50,789 bases of DNA from an uncultured bacterium (GCA_903930225.1 CAIYXV010000112.1:1-50789); one strand, 5' to 3'; positions 41,654-50,371 are shown, counted from the stretch's first letter. A program made the numbers and translations. Notes: generated from the sequence alone by a model not told the origin.

Positions 41654-42049
41654 ATGGTTAATTTTGAAGCGGCAAATGGATTTGGCAGAAATAGAGCGCA
41701 GTGGAAACTGCAGGGAGGCTTGGGCAATAAAGCTCAGGCTTTCAGCGAATCCACGCAAAAAGCTACACGTGCCTTAACCCAGGACCAGTTCATCCACGGC
41801 GCCCACAACACGGAGACCCGCGATTCCACTTCGGGAAAATACGAGCGTTTGGAAAAGGGATATACGAGCGTGCTCGAGGAACTGTTCACCTGGATCGCCA
41901 ACCTTTTTGGCAAGGGCACCCCCAAGACCGCTCCCCGCGATCCGGGGACGGGAGACGCGATACCTACCCCGGTTGGAAAGGCCCCCGGGGAGATAGCGCC
42001 CGGAAACCCCGGAGCGTCGGACATTGCCCCTAGAGGAGTGACAGCATGA
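41654..42049 (+). CDS. Unknown 131-residue protein, accessory cluster
   Basis: An unrecognised soluble protein. Residues 1-65 are polar and Gln/Asn-rich (GFGRNRAQWKLQGGLGNKAQAF). A short amphipathic helix VLEELFTWIANLFG (about 73-86) follows, and then a Pro/Gly/Ala-rich tail (about 87-131) with repeated PG and AP steps. No signal peptide. A GGAG lies 11 nt before the ATG, a little far. The gene overlaps the next by 4 nt (ATGA), which ties it to the 69-residue membrane protein and the 385-residue protein. The disordered proline-rich tail also occurs at the N termini of the next large proteins, which suggests a shared secretion or assembly context. Confidence 0.6.
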   Translation: MVNFEAANGFGRNRAQWKLQGGLGNKAQAFSESTQKATRALTQDQFIHGAHNTETRDSTSGKYERLEKGYTSVLEELFTWIANLFGKGTPKTAPRDPGTGDAIPTPVGKAPGEIAPGNPGASDIAPRGVTA

Positions 42050-42255
42050 GCATAGATTGGTTCTCTTTTTTTATTGGAACCGGCGCGGGCGTGTTTTTAA
42101 TGTCCATTACCGGGCTGATATCCTCTTACATAAGATTAAAGAAAGCAAGGGCACGGGTTGATCTTATGGAAGCAAAAATCAAAAAGTTCCAGGATATCCT
42201 TGAAAAGAAAAAAGAAGAATTGATCGGACGGATCGAAGAGGAGAAAAAATCGTGA
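42046..42255 (+). CDS. Small membrane-anchored coiled-coil protein, accessory cluster
   Basis: 69 residues. One N-terminal transmembrane helix (about residues 5-28, FSFFIGTGAGVFLMSITGLI) is followed by a basic stop-transfer segment (RLKKARAR) and a highly charged coiled coil to the end (KIKKFQDILEKKKEEL). The positive charges after the helix place the coiled coil in the cytoplasm. It could be an inner-membrane scaffold or stalk for the cluster's products. Start and stop overlap the neighbouring genes (ATGA and GTGA), so the three proteins are made together. Confidence 0.65.
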   Translation: MSIDWFSFFIGTGAGVFLMSITGLISSYIRLKKARARVDLMEAKIKKFQDILEKKKEELIGRIEEEKKS

Positions 42256-43409
42256 TCGCATTGGCAGGCGACGTCCTTGGGCTAAACCCGGCAGGCGGAG
42301 CCCCCAAGCCGGTTGGCAAAAAGGCGATCGCACCACAACCCCCGGCGATGCCCATAGATCAAGTGACCGTGAGCGACCAAGCCCGTAAGGAGATTGCTCC
42401 GGGAGTTACCGAAACCGGTAAAATACCGGTAGCGGGGAAAAAGGAGCCGGACGGCGTCGATCGTTTATTGGGCCTTATGTCCGATCTTTTTGGCACAACC
42501 CTTTATGACAAAGGCGGCGTTGGAGGATGGATCCGTGAACAGCGAGCGAAAAATCCCGATGGGAAGATCGATTTTAGGGATATCGGTTTTAGAAGGGCTC
42601 TAGCCAGGGATCTTTATGGAGAAATGGCGACCAAATGGAGCGATAGTGAAGTAAAGGATCACATAACCGATGAGGCGGTCGACTACTTCTTTGGAAATCA
42701 GGATGGCAAGATCGATTCGAACGATCAAATGACCACCGCCCAGTTGATAAAACGGCTTGAATTCACTCTGCCCAGGTTCAAGGCGCAGATTGCCGCGGGC
42801 GGCGAGAACGCTTTCACATACCTTGGTTCATACCTTAGTTCTCACGAAATAATTATAGTCGATTACACCAGGGCGGCCGAATACTTTAAAGGCGTTGATT
42901 TTTCGGCTTTAGGTAGAGCAAACGACCGCATATTTAATAAATGCCTCGACGGCGTAATGGAAACCTACAAGTTCCTTTCTGTCAAAGGAATGATAAGCGA
43001 AGATGAATTTAAGGCCGCGGCTGAAGCATACGGCAAGTTCAAAAAAGGCGAAGGCGACGAAAAAACACTTCCTCCCCGGTTCAAGGAATTGCTCTTCGCT
43101 TCGTACTGGGGATTGTTCAAAGCGGAGTGCGGCGCCAGAGGCGTAAAACTGCCAAAGGACGCTTTACAAGATAAAATAAAAGGTCCGAAACTGGTCATGG
43201 ACCTTATGCAGGGAGCGTTCCAGAACTTTATCGAAGGCCACAGCGACGTGAATCCGGAAAATATCACCCATGACCTTCCGGACAGCCTTGACGAAACCGG
43301 CATTCAAAAAGCCAAAACCGCAAGAGATAATCAAGTCGGCGCCCGCAACGCAGCCAAAAAGACCGATGAGGTTCCTGCTCCGGATGGCAATGTTAAAGTC
43401 GTCCAATAA
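42252..43409 (+). CDS. Unknown 385-residue protein with two EF-hand-like loops, accessory cluster
   Basis: Starts at a GTG overlapping the preceding stop. Residues 1-60 are Pro/Ala/Gly-rich without a real signal peptide and contain VTVSDQARKE, a motif reminiscent of FlgM-type and export-substrate N termini. Two calcium-binding-like loops follow, NPDGKIDFRD (about residues 99-108) and NQDGKIDSND (about 150-159), both with the DGKID core seen in EF-hand and dockerin loops. The rest (about 165-345) is predicted helical (AFTYLGSYLSSHEI, ELLFASYWGLFKAECG). The C-terminal tail is charged and probably disordered. No enzyme family is recognised. Calcium sensing or calcium-stabilised folding outside the cell is a reasonable inference. 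Confidence 0.6.
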   Translation: MIALAGDVLGLNPAGGAPKPVGKKAIAPQPPAMPIDQVTVSDQARKEIAPGVTETGKIPVAGKKEPDGVDRLLGLMSDLFGTTLYDKGGVGGWIREQRAKNPDGKIDFRDIGFRRALARDLYGEMATKWSDSEVKDHITDEAVDYFFGNQDGKIDSNDQMTTAQLIKRLEFTLPRFKAQIAAGGENAFTYLGSYLSSHEIIIVDYTRAAEYFKGVDFSALGRANDRIFNKCLDGVMETYKFLSVKGMISEDEFKAAAEAYGKFKKGEGDEKTLPPRFKELLFASYWGLFKAECGARGVKLPKDALQDKIKGPKLVMDLMQGAFQNFIEGHSDVNPENITHDLPDSLDETGIQKAKTARDNQVGARNAAKKTDEVPAPDGNVKVVQ

Positions 43410-43429
43410 AAGAATACCCCTTTTTAATG

Positions 43430-43456
43430 CAAGTCCCATGGACTATAATCCGATAA
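43430..43456 (+). promoter_or_regulatory. Sigma-28-like promoter P3, directly upstream of the 1921-aa gene
   Basis: CAAGTCCC (43430-43437), 11-nt spacer, TCCGATAA (43449-43456). The ATG at 43466 lies 9 nt after the -10 element and there is no Shine-Dalgarno sequence, so the giant gene's mRNA would be essentially leaderless. Confidence 0.75.
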
Positions 43457-43465
43457 TATAGTGTA

Positions 43466-46400
43466 ATGGTCAATGGCGTAAACCCTAATCCAAATATCGA
43501 TAAACTCAATCAGAAAAATGATGTCTATCAGGGCAGCATCAATCCTTCTTTTATCCCGTCAAACGAACCCGAGCCGGGCGAGACCAAATCCACAACTGAT
43601 TCGACTTTGATCTCGTCCACCACACCCGGGGCCGTCAATTCGGCCATGTCTTCGGCTATATATAATGCCGGAGGGGTTCAGAAACCGGAAGACATAGGTT
43701 ACATCAAGAACACTCCGACGCCTCCCAGCCCGACACCTCCCAGCCCGCCTCCTCCGCCTCCCGGCGATGCCGGAGGAGTTGGCGGATCGACCCCGACGGG
43801 CGGCACGAGCGGTGATACAAGCACCGGTATGGATGTGGCGGGGGACGTCGACCAGGGAATGGACGATTTCTGGAACAGCGTCTTAAATGACCCCCTTTAT
43901 GACACGGATATTAACGGGTTTGAAAGCCTCAACGGAGATAAACTGGAAGCACTTTACCGCCAGCTTCTCTCCCTTATGAATACCAGGCTTTTTATGATGA
44001 TGTTCCTCGAGCAGAGGGGCGAGATCCGCGATATGCTGTTTAAAGCCTTCATCAGCGCCGATCTTTCGGATGTCTCCAAAAAAACCTCGCTGGTCGAGCT
44101 GACCGGCAAATCGAACGCTAAACTGGCAAAATTTTTCCAGAAGGGTATCGCCATCCTGATGACGAACATCAAAGCCCACAATGACGCGGTTTTAGCTGAA
44201 AAACTTAAAGAAGCCGATGACGCTAAAGGCAGCGGCTGGGATAACTACTGGTCCAGCAACGGCGACCAGGAAGACGCGCTCCAGATGGCGGAAGATGCCA
44301 AAAAAGAATACAAGGATGCCATGGACAGGAGCATCGCTTCGCTAAACCGCGTTTTTGGCGGGAGCTTTGTCGGACTAACTCCGGAAACTAAAGCGAAAGG
44401 TGACGAGGTCATGAACGACCTCAAGAATTCGGAGAGCCATCTTACTTACGATGCGGACGGTTATGTGGATACCGGGGCTTTCAAGCAGTACATTGTTGAC
44501 TTGAGAAATGAGTTCATAGGTCTTTTGAACGTGAACCGGCTGGTAGTTTCATCCGCCCGGCAGAAAGAATCGATGCAGAAGGCGATGTTCGAAGCGATCA
44601 CCGGAAAAAGCGGCTTGAGCGAACGCCTGGGCGGCGCGGAAGAAGGGGTTGAGTCGGAGAACGCCCACCAGGCGGTGCTTTTTGACCAGACCGCCAGCTC
44701 GATACTCGAAGTGCAAAAGGTAAAGAACGACATCAAGTTCATCCAGAAACAGATAGAGAAGATCGATGATTCGATGTGGGCCACCGTGCTGGGGAACATT
44801 TTTGAAGCGGTGGCGATCGTCGCCACCATTGTGGTTGCGGTGGCGGTATCGATCGTTACCTGGGGATCGGCTACGGCGGGGGCGGTCGCGGGGGCGGTCG
44901 CGCTGGTCGCCCTGATAGTTGCAGTTTGCGCGGGGGTGTTGGCGGCGACGTTCAAGTACGTCGGGGCAGAGATCGGCGATGCGGTGGATGACGCTTATGA
45001 CCCATCTGTTGATACTTATAACCCCAAAATGCGGGAAAAAGATCGCGTTAAACACAGTATGCTTGACCAGGCGGATGAACTTGAGTACGAAGAGCAAATG
45101 CTGGTAAACGGCGTCGGGATGGGGCAGATCGATACTTTAAGCGATGATTACCTGGCGGTTAACAATGGACAGATCGCTAACCTTACCCGCCAGCTGAATG
45201 GCCTTCAAAATGCCATGCGCGTGATCGCGAAAATGATGAAACAGCAGGCGGAGATCCGCCGGATGATCCAGCGGGCGCTGACCGGACTTTCGGGAGGGAG
45301 CGCCTCCGGAAATCTCACCAGCGCGGCGCTGGAAGATGTCTTAAAACAGATGGGAATGCAGTTCCAGGCCCTGGTATCCAACCTAAGTGAATACAAAGAC
45401 GCCCAGAACAACGAGATCCAGCAGGCCAAGGCCATGGAAGCAGCGCGGATCAACTTTGCCGTAAGCATGGTAACGGCGGTCGTGGCCGCGATCATCGGGG
45501 CGGTGATCCCGGGCGTGGGGGGGCTGATGGGAGCGCTGATCGGGTTTTCGGTCGGTATGACGCTTGGTTCGGCGATCGCAGGTATGATCACTGCCTCATT
45601 GTACGACACCAGAAACATCACTTACGCGCCGAACGTCAACGATTGGCGGCCGATCGGCAGCGAGGGGAAAGGGCGGACCGGTTCGGTGCTGGCCAATCTC
45701 GATACCGAAGCTTTTAATGTATATGATGAGCTCTTTTCGGTGGGGACCTGCGACGCGGGCGACGGCAACATCGGCCTGAACACCAACAAAATACAGGCAA
45801 TGCAGAAGCGGCTGGAGAATATCTTTATTACCATCGGCAATATCGCCTCTACCATTGAAGCCAAAAGCAAAATGCTCAAGGCGATCTGGCAGTCGCTAGG
45901 GGTTGTGACCGACGAGACCGAATCGATCAGCGACATGGTCCGGGGTAATTTTGAGACCCAGATGAAGGTTTTTCACAGCGCGGTCAGCGCGCTGTCAGAG
46001 AAGGTGGAGGTGGCCAACCGGGCCAACGCCGCTCAGCAGCAATACGACAATGCCACCACCAAATTGATCGTTACGGTAGCGCTGCTTGCCGTGTCGGCGG
46101 TAATCGGCGGGGCGACGGGATTGACCTCTGTCTTTAACCTCTGTCTTTCCGTCACCAACCTAACGGTATCGGCGATTGATATGATTAATGCATGGATGAG
46201 AGCGCGCAACGATACCGGCGAACTTGGGACCATGGCCGCGCAGACCACGCCTGAAGACGCGAAGTCGGTAAAACAAAAAATGTCCGCGGAGCAGCAGCTT
46301 CTGGAGAAGGCGGAAGAGATCGAGGCGGGGATCTCGGTCAATTCGGGCATGATCGTTCAGGGCGGCGGCGGCAACTATGGGATCAACAGCGGAATGTTCG

Positions 46401-49231
46401 AGGTCCAAAACGCGGCGCTTGAAAAAATGAACCGCATCAAAGAACTTATTGGGGACATAGTTAACCAGGGCAAAGACGTTAAAAGCCGGCTGGCGAGGGT
46501 ACTTGGCGGAGTAAGGCCGAATTCTCCAAACGCCATGGATACAGCGGCCTATATTTCAAGCACCATCGCGCGCGCCATGCTCCAGACCCAGATGCAGGCG
46601 GTGCAGCAGTTGGTAGGGCGTATGAACCAGATAAACCAGGCCGAAAAAAACGCCATCCTGCAGTCGGTAAGCACCGGCATTTCGGCGGTACAGGTTGCGC
46701 TTTCGGTGGTAAACTTCGCCAAGACCAACGGGGCAATGAAAGAATTCAAGGATATGCAGAAGGATATACAGAGCAAGCCGGAAGCGAAAGACAAATGGGA
46801 CCAGAAGGAGATCAACCGCAGGACCGAAAATTACAAGGAAGCGCTAAAGACCAGCCAGAATATCGGCTACGTGAATTTGGCTTTGTCCGTGGTCCAGACC
46901 CTTATCGATTCATTACTTATTGCTTCCGACCACTGGAGCGCCGGGCCGGACAAAAATGAAAAAGCGGTCAGCGAAAGCAAGAACAAGGAAAATGTCGCAA
47001 AAAGCCGGCAGGCGATATCTTCCGCGCAGGGAGCGTCTGTTTCATCTTACGGAGCCCAGCTCGATTCGATGGAAGCGGAGTCCACCACTCTCGCTCTTGA
47101 TTCCGGCAATGCAGACCTTGACATGCAGTTCCAGGAGATATTAAGGAACGCGGACACTCAGCTGATGAATACCTCCGAAAGCCATTTAAAGAGCCTTCTC
47201 GGCCAGGCGACCAGCCTGATGGACGGCGTGAGCAAAAAGGACTCGGCCAAGCTGGCGGTCGAATACGGCAAGCAGAGGCTGGATATTCAACAGAAAGAAG
47301 ATGACTTCAGGAAAAAAGCGGCCATGGCTGCCGCCGCCGATGTGCGCTATGCTCAGGCAAAACAGGCGCTTGAAACATACCGCCCGGAACAACAGCCCGA
47401 TCGTGCAAATCAACCGATGTCGGGCAGGCTTGAAAAGCTTTTGGCGGATGTCGAGAATGCGAGGAGAGAAGTTGATGCGGCGAAGGCAGATGTGGTAAAA
47501 AGCTATAAAGATTGGAAAGAAAGCGCGGGCAAACTGTTAACGATCGTGACCGCTCAAAATGCACGGTTGGGCAAAAAGACCGATCTGCCGCCGGAGCTTC
47601 AAGCCATGGCTGATGATCCGGTTTCCGATGAGAAAATATTTGAATCAGCCAAAAAGGTCAGCGAAGGGCAGCCGCTCGATCTTACTTTTGAGACCACGAT
47701 CGAAGGGAAAAAAGTAGACATCACCCTGACCATGGCGGCGGACGGGACCCCGAAGATCAATTATACAAACGATCAGGGAAAACAGGTTTCAATGACCCTT
47801 CCCGAATATGCAGCTATCAGGGAAACGGAGCTGAAAAACAAGGCTCAAAAAGCCGATGGTGAGGCGACCATCAGGGAGAACGAGTCAACCCTGGCGGACC
47901 GGGATGCGTCCAAAGCTGAACGAGAAGCCAAAGAAACAAAACTCCCAAGCGCGGCGGCGGACGCAAAGGAAAAACGCAGGATCGCCACAGAAAAGAAAAC
48001 TATTGCCACGGAGGCACGGGAAGCCCACAAAGCCGCCGCCGCAAAGAAATATGATCTTATGCAGGATGAGGTCATCAAGCGGATGGTCGGACAAAGTGTC
48101 GAATCTTATGATAAGACCTCCCGGGCGATGGCAAGGTTCATGGAAGATGTGACATCTATGTCCACCTCGGTTTCACAAATGTCTTCCGAAGTGTCTATTG
48201 AAGCGGACAAAGCGATGGCCGCCATGAACAAGATGGACGAGGAAGTAAAGGAAAAACGGGGGAACCGGGAGCTTAAGGAGCTGTCGGCAGAAGAGCTCCA
48301 GTCGCATTATGATACCGTTTATAAGGAAGTGTTCCTGCCGACCAGGGCGGAACTCCAGCAGATACTCAAGGATAAAAGCCAGGTCAATTCGGAGCTCCGG
48401 CAGCTTAAGGCCGAACAGAAAACGGAAGATGACCTGATCAAAGCCGGTGAATTGAAACCGGAAGATGTTAAAGAAAAGGCCCAGGTTCGCCGCAACCGGA
48501 TCGCAGAGCTCGAGGTAAAGATGGGCGATATTTCATCGAGAGAAGGAGCCTGCCGCGCCCGGATCAAATCGTTCAACCAGTACATCGGCCAGATTAATAA
48601 TGAATTCCGTGCCAAGACGGTCACGACCGATAATCCAAAAGGGAAGGACCTGAAACCGGCTGCTTCTCCTGACGCTACTACGGCCGTGACCAAGCCCAAG
48701 GCCGAAGGAAAACCGACGGCTGGACCCGAGATCGCTCCGAGCGCCGGGAAACCTGTATCTAAACCTTTATCAGACCCGGTCGTGCAGGCCGTGCTTCAAG
48801 GAAAAGTGTTTATTGAGAACGGCAAAGTGAACGTTAACGGCAGCGGGAAAATGGCAGTTGAGGATGTGGTAACCAAATTAAAGGCGGCGCTCGAAGACCC
48901 GAGGATATCAAAAGATCAGAAAGCGATAATCCAGGCCGAGATCAATCGCCTGTCTACTGAGGCGGCGGTCCCGGCCACAACCCCGGACAAGGCGGAAAAG
49001 ACCTCCACCGCTTCATCTGCGGCCACGGCAGAATCCGGTGAAGTCAAGAAAGAAGAATTGAAAAGTGGTAATATATGGAAGTCTGAGTTCGCGGAGGATC
49101 TCAGACTTGTGCTGGCTAAGGTCGACGATGCGAGCGGCAGGCTCAAAGGCTATGCCCAGACGATCGAGCATCTGACCATTCGGGTTGATAAAATTAAATC
49201 GTTCGCTCCTAAGGAATCTCTAACCGCATGA
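43466..49231 (+). CDS. Giant modular membrane/coiled-coil protein (1921 aa), translocator-like
   Basis: No signal peptide. Residues 1-110 are polar, ending in a Pro-rich run (NTPTPPSPTPPSPPPPPP). Then come about six related modules starting near residues 150, 336, 566, 772, 974 and 1215. Each opens with a long helix ending in a motif like AEIRRMIQRAL (module 3) or GEIRDMLFKAF (module 1), followed by a helical hairpin. Modules 2-4 carry strongly hydrophobic Gly/Ala/Val hairpins (about 437-510, 660-713, 865-912); module 5 has weaker ones (about 1062-1092, 1132-1157). Residues about 1240-1921 are charged, Ala/Lys/Glu-rich coiled coil. Coiled coil flanking a glycine-rich membrane hairpin recalls type III translocators (YopB/IpaB), but the multi-module layout is new to me. 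Its function is unproven. Confidence 0.7.
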   Translation: MVNGVNPNPNIDKLNQKNDVYQGSINPSFIPSNEPEPGETKSTTDSTLISSTTPGAVNSAMSSAIYNAGGVQKPEDIGYIKNTPTPPSPTPPSPPPPPPGDAGGVGGSTPTGGTSGDTSTGMDVAGDVDQGMDDFWNSVLNDPLYDTDINGFESLNGDKLEALYRQLLSLMNTRLFMMMFLEQRGEIRDMLFKAFISADLSDVSKKTSLVELTGKSNAKLAKFFQKGIAILMTNIKAHNDAVLAEKLKEADDAKGSGWDNYWSSNGDQEDALQMAEDAKKEYKDAMDRSIASLNRVFGGSFVGLTPETKAKGDEVMNDLKNSESHLTYDADGYVDTGAFKQYIVDLRNEFIGLLNVNRLVVSSARQKESMQKAMFEAITGKSGLSERLGGAEEGVESENAHQAVLFDQTASSILEVQKVKNDIKFIQKQIEKIDDSMWATVLGNIFEAVAIVATIVVAVAVSIVTWGSATAGAVAGAVALVALIVAVCAGVLAATFKYVGAEIGDAVDDAYDPSVDTYNPKMREKDRVKHSMLDQADELEYEEQMLVNGVGMGQIDTLSDDYLAVNNGQIANLTRQLNGLQNAMRVIAKMMKQQAEIRRMIQRALTGLSGGSASGNLTSAALEDVLKQMGMQFQALVSNLSEYKDAQNNEIQQAKAMEAARINFAVSMVTAVVAAIIGAVIPGVGGLMGALIGFSVGMTLGSAIAGMITASLYDTRNITYAPNVNDWRPIGSEGKGRTGSVLANLDTEAFNVYDELFSVGTCDAGDGNIGLNTNKIQAMQKRLENIFITIGNIASTIEAKSKMLKAIWQSLGVVTDETESISDMVRGNFETQMKVFHSAVSALSEKVEVANRANAAQQQYDNATTKLIVTVALLAVSAVIGGATGLTSVFNLCLSVTNLTVSAIDMINAWMRARNDTGELGTMAAQTTPEDAKSVKQKMSAEQQLLEKAEEIEAGISVNSGMIVQGGGGNYGINSGMFEVQNAALEKMNRIKELIGDIVNQGKDVKSRLARVLGGVRPNSPNAMDTAAYISSTIARAMLQTQMQAVQQLVGRMNQINQAEKNAILQSVSTGISAVQVALSVVNFAKTNGAMKEFKDMQKDIQSKPEAKDKWDQKEINRRTENYKEALKTSQNIGYVNLALSVVQTLIDSLLIASDHWSAGPDKNEKAVSESKNKENVAKSRQAISSAQGASVSSYGAQLDSMEAESTTLALDSGNADLDMQFQEILRNADTQLMNTSESHLKSLLGQATSLMDGVSKKDSAKLAVEYGKQRLDIQQKEDDFRKKAAMAAAADVRYAQAKQALETYRPEQQPDRANQPMSGRLEKLLADVENARREVDAAKADVVKSYKDWKESAGKLLTIVTAQNARLGKKTDLPPELQAMADDPVSDEKIFESAKKVSEGQPLDLTFETTIEGKKVDITLTMAADGTPKINYTNDQGKQVSMTLPEYAAIRETELKNKAQKADGEATIRENESTLADRDASKAEREAKETKLPSAAADAKEKRRIATEKKTIATEAREAHKAAAAKKYDLMQDEVIKRMVGQSVESYDKTSRAMARFMEDVTSMSTSVSQMSSEVSIEADKAMAAMNKMDEEVKEKRGNRELKELSAEELQSHYDTVYKEVFLPTRAELQQILKDKSQVNSELRQLKAEQKTEDDLIKAGELKPEDVKEKAQVRRNRIAELEVKMGDISSREGACRARIKSFNQYIGQINNEFRAKTVTTDNPKGKDLKPAASPDATTAVTKPKAEGKPTAGPEIAPSAGKPVSKPLSDPVVQAVLQGKVFIENGKVNVNGSGKMAVEDVVTKLKAALEDPRISKDQKAIIQAEINRLSTEAAVPATTPDKAEKTSTASSAATAESGEVKKEELKSGNIWKSEFAEDLRLVLAKVDDASGRLKGYAQTIEHLTIRVDKIKSFAPKESLTA

Positions 49232-49851
49232 CGATGCGTAAAATCGAAGAAGCCAGGGCCCGGGCGGAAGCATTAAAAAAAGAGCATGACGCGCTGGTCT
49301 CCGAACTGGCCAAGAAGAAGGCCGAGATCGACGGAATTGCCGCCGGCCATGATAAATACAAGGATAACCCCGCGATGCTTTCCCAGCTTGAAGAGGTCAT
49401 GAAAAAGAGGATGGAAGAGCTTTCCGCCCTGATCAGGAATATTGATGAGCTTGGCGATAAGATCAAAGCCGTGAACGAAGAGCTGAACCGCTTGTTTGAC
49501 GAGATAAAAACTCAGATAAAGCGTGTGCCTGCTAAGGAGTCCCCGATTGTAAAGATCGCTAAAACCCCATTGGCCGAAAAAATGCTGAATCAGGCGATGG
49601 CGGTAAAGCCCCTGGTAAAGCAAGACATCCCAGTTGCCAAACCCGCTGCCGCTAAACCAACCCCGGCTGTAATTGAGAATAAAAAGGAAGCCCCGGCGCC
49701 TGTAAAGGAAGCGGAAAAAAAGATCAAAACTGAGGTCAAAAAGACAGCTCCTTCAGGGGACCTTTATGATAAAGCCGCCCGCGAAGCCAAAGCGCAGGAA
49801 GAATACTTGAAGAAAATGTCCGGTTCCCACAAGGATTACGGCGCAGCTTAA
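49228..49851 (+). CDS. Coiled-coil protein of 207 residues, accessory cluster
   Basis: The ATG overlaps the stop of the giant gene by 4 nt, so translation is coupled and a physical partnership is likely. Residues 1-95 are a continuous coiled coil (ARARAEALKKEHDALVSELA, LDELGDKIKAVNEELNR-like heptads). Residues about 100-175 are Pro/Ala/Lys-rich and probably disordered (KPAAAKPTPAVIENKK). The C terminus ends SGSHKDYGAA. No signal peptide or membrane helix. I recognise no family. A size and shape like this would suit a chaperone or stalk partner of the 1921-residue protein. Confidence 0.65.
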   Translation: MTMRKIEEARARAEALKKEHDALVSELAKKKAEIDGIAAGHDKYKDNPAMLSQLEEVMKKRMEELSALIRNIDELGDKIKAVNEELNRLFDEIKTQIKRVPAKESPIVKIAKTPLAEKMLNQAMAVKPLVKQDIPVAKPAAAKPTPAVIENKKEAPAPVKEAEKKIKTEVKKTAPSGDLYDKAAREAKAQEEYLKKMSGSHKDYGAA

Positions 49852-49878
49852 TCCCGCCCCCTGGCCTTAAAATCCATG

Positions 49879-49905
49879 CAAGTTTTTACGCTCCCCCCCC
49901 GATTA
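49879..49905 (+). promoter_or_regulatory. Sigma-28-like promoter P4 with a C8 tract
   Basis: CAAGTTTT (49879-49886), 11-nt spacer, CCCGATTA (49898-49905). The spacer and -10 element share a run of eight C residues (49893-49900). The ATG at 49921 is 15 nt downstream. This promoter heads the operon of small proteins at the window end. Confidence 0.7.
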
Positions 49906-49920
49906 TATATGTGAACGCAT

Positions 49921-50142
49921 ATGCAGATATCAAATTCAATAAATAACAATATGAGCTCGGTGAGGGAGAACGTATTGGATGCCCTTAAGAGCGGGAATGT
50001 GTCAGACGGCCTTAAAGCGACCGATCTTTTTTTAAATTCTAATAGTGGTACTTGCGTTTCCATTTCCAAGACTGATGATGTTGCCACTTTGGCTCATCAG
50101 CTCCTGGGAGGAAAAATGACCCAGGTTAACACGGTAGTCTGA
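49921..50142 (+). CDS. Small protein of 73 residues, accessory cluster
   Basis: A small Asn/Ser-rich soluble protein (begins QISNSINNNMSSVRENVL), with one Cys, ending GGKMTQVNTVV. No signal peptide or membrane helix. The ATG lies about 10 nt from the predicted transcript start and has no Shine-Dalgarno sequence. I recognise no family. It is the first gene after promoter P4 and is followed 13 nt later by another gene of the same size, so both may be secreted subunits or chaperones of one machine. The call rests on the promoter, coding continuity and operon position. Confidence 0.5.
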   Translation: MQISNSINNNMSSVRENVLDALKSGNVSDGLKATDLFLNSNSGTCVSISKTDDVATLAHQLLGGKMTQVNTVV

Positions 50143-50155
50143 AAGGAGAAATGAA

Positions 50156-50371
50156 ATGACAGAAACTACAGGCGCCGCCGGACAGATAAAACCAGGTTTT
50201 CAGTCTGAAACCGGACGAGCGATGATCAACGAGCTCAAGACCATCCTTGGCGGAGATAAGGGCGTCAATACCAATACCGATCTTAATGCCAAGTCGGAAG
50301 AGATCGTTAAGGCCAATACTTCGATCGCCGGCGGAAATTCGGCCTTGGGACAAAGAGGAGTAGTAGTCTAA
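50156..50371 (+). CDS. Small protein of 71 residues, accessory cluster
   Basis: AAAGGAG lies 7 nt before the ATG. The product is soluble, Gly/Asn/Thr-rich, with a central helix (GRAMINELKTILGGDKG) and a polar C-terminal half ending in GQRGVVV. No signal peptide. No family recognised. Like the 73-residue protein before it, it ends in a short valine-rich tail. The stop overlaps the next start (TAATG). Confidence 0.5.
   Translation: MTETTGAAGQIKPGFQSETGRAMINELKTILGGDKGVNTNTDLNAKSEEIVKANTSIAGGNSALGQRGVVV

Noticed and set aside
43887-44179. Minus-strand open frames under the 1921-residue gene
   Set aside because: Numerous antisense frames occur here, but none has a ribosome site or plausible composition; the plus frame is continuous for 5.7 kb with clear protein features.
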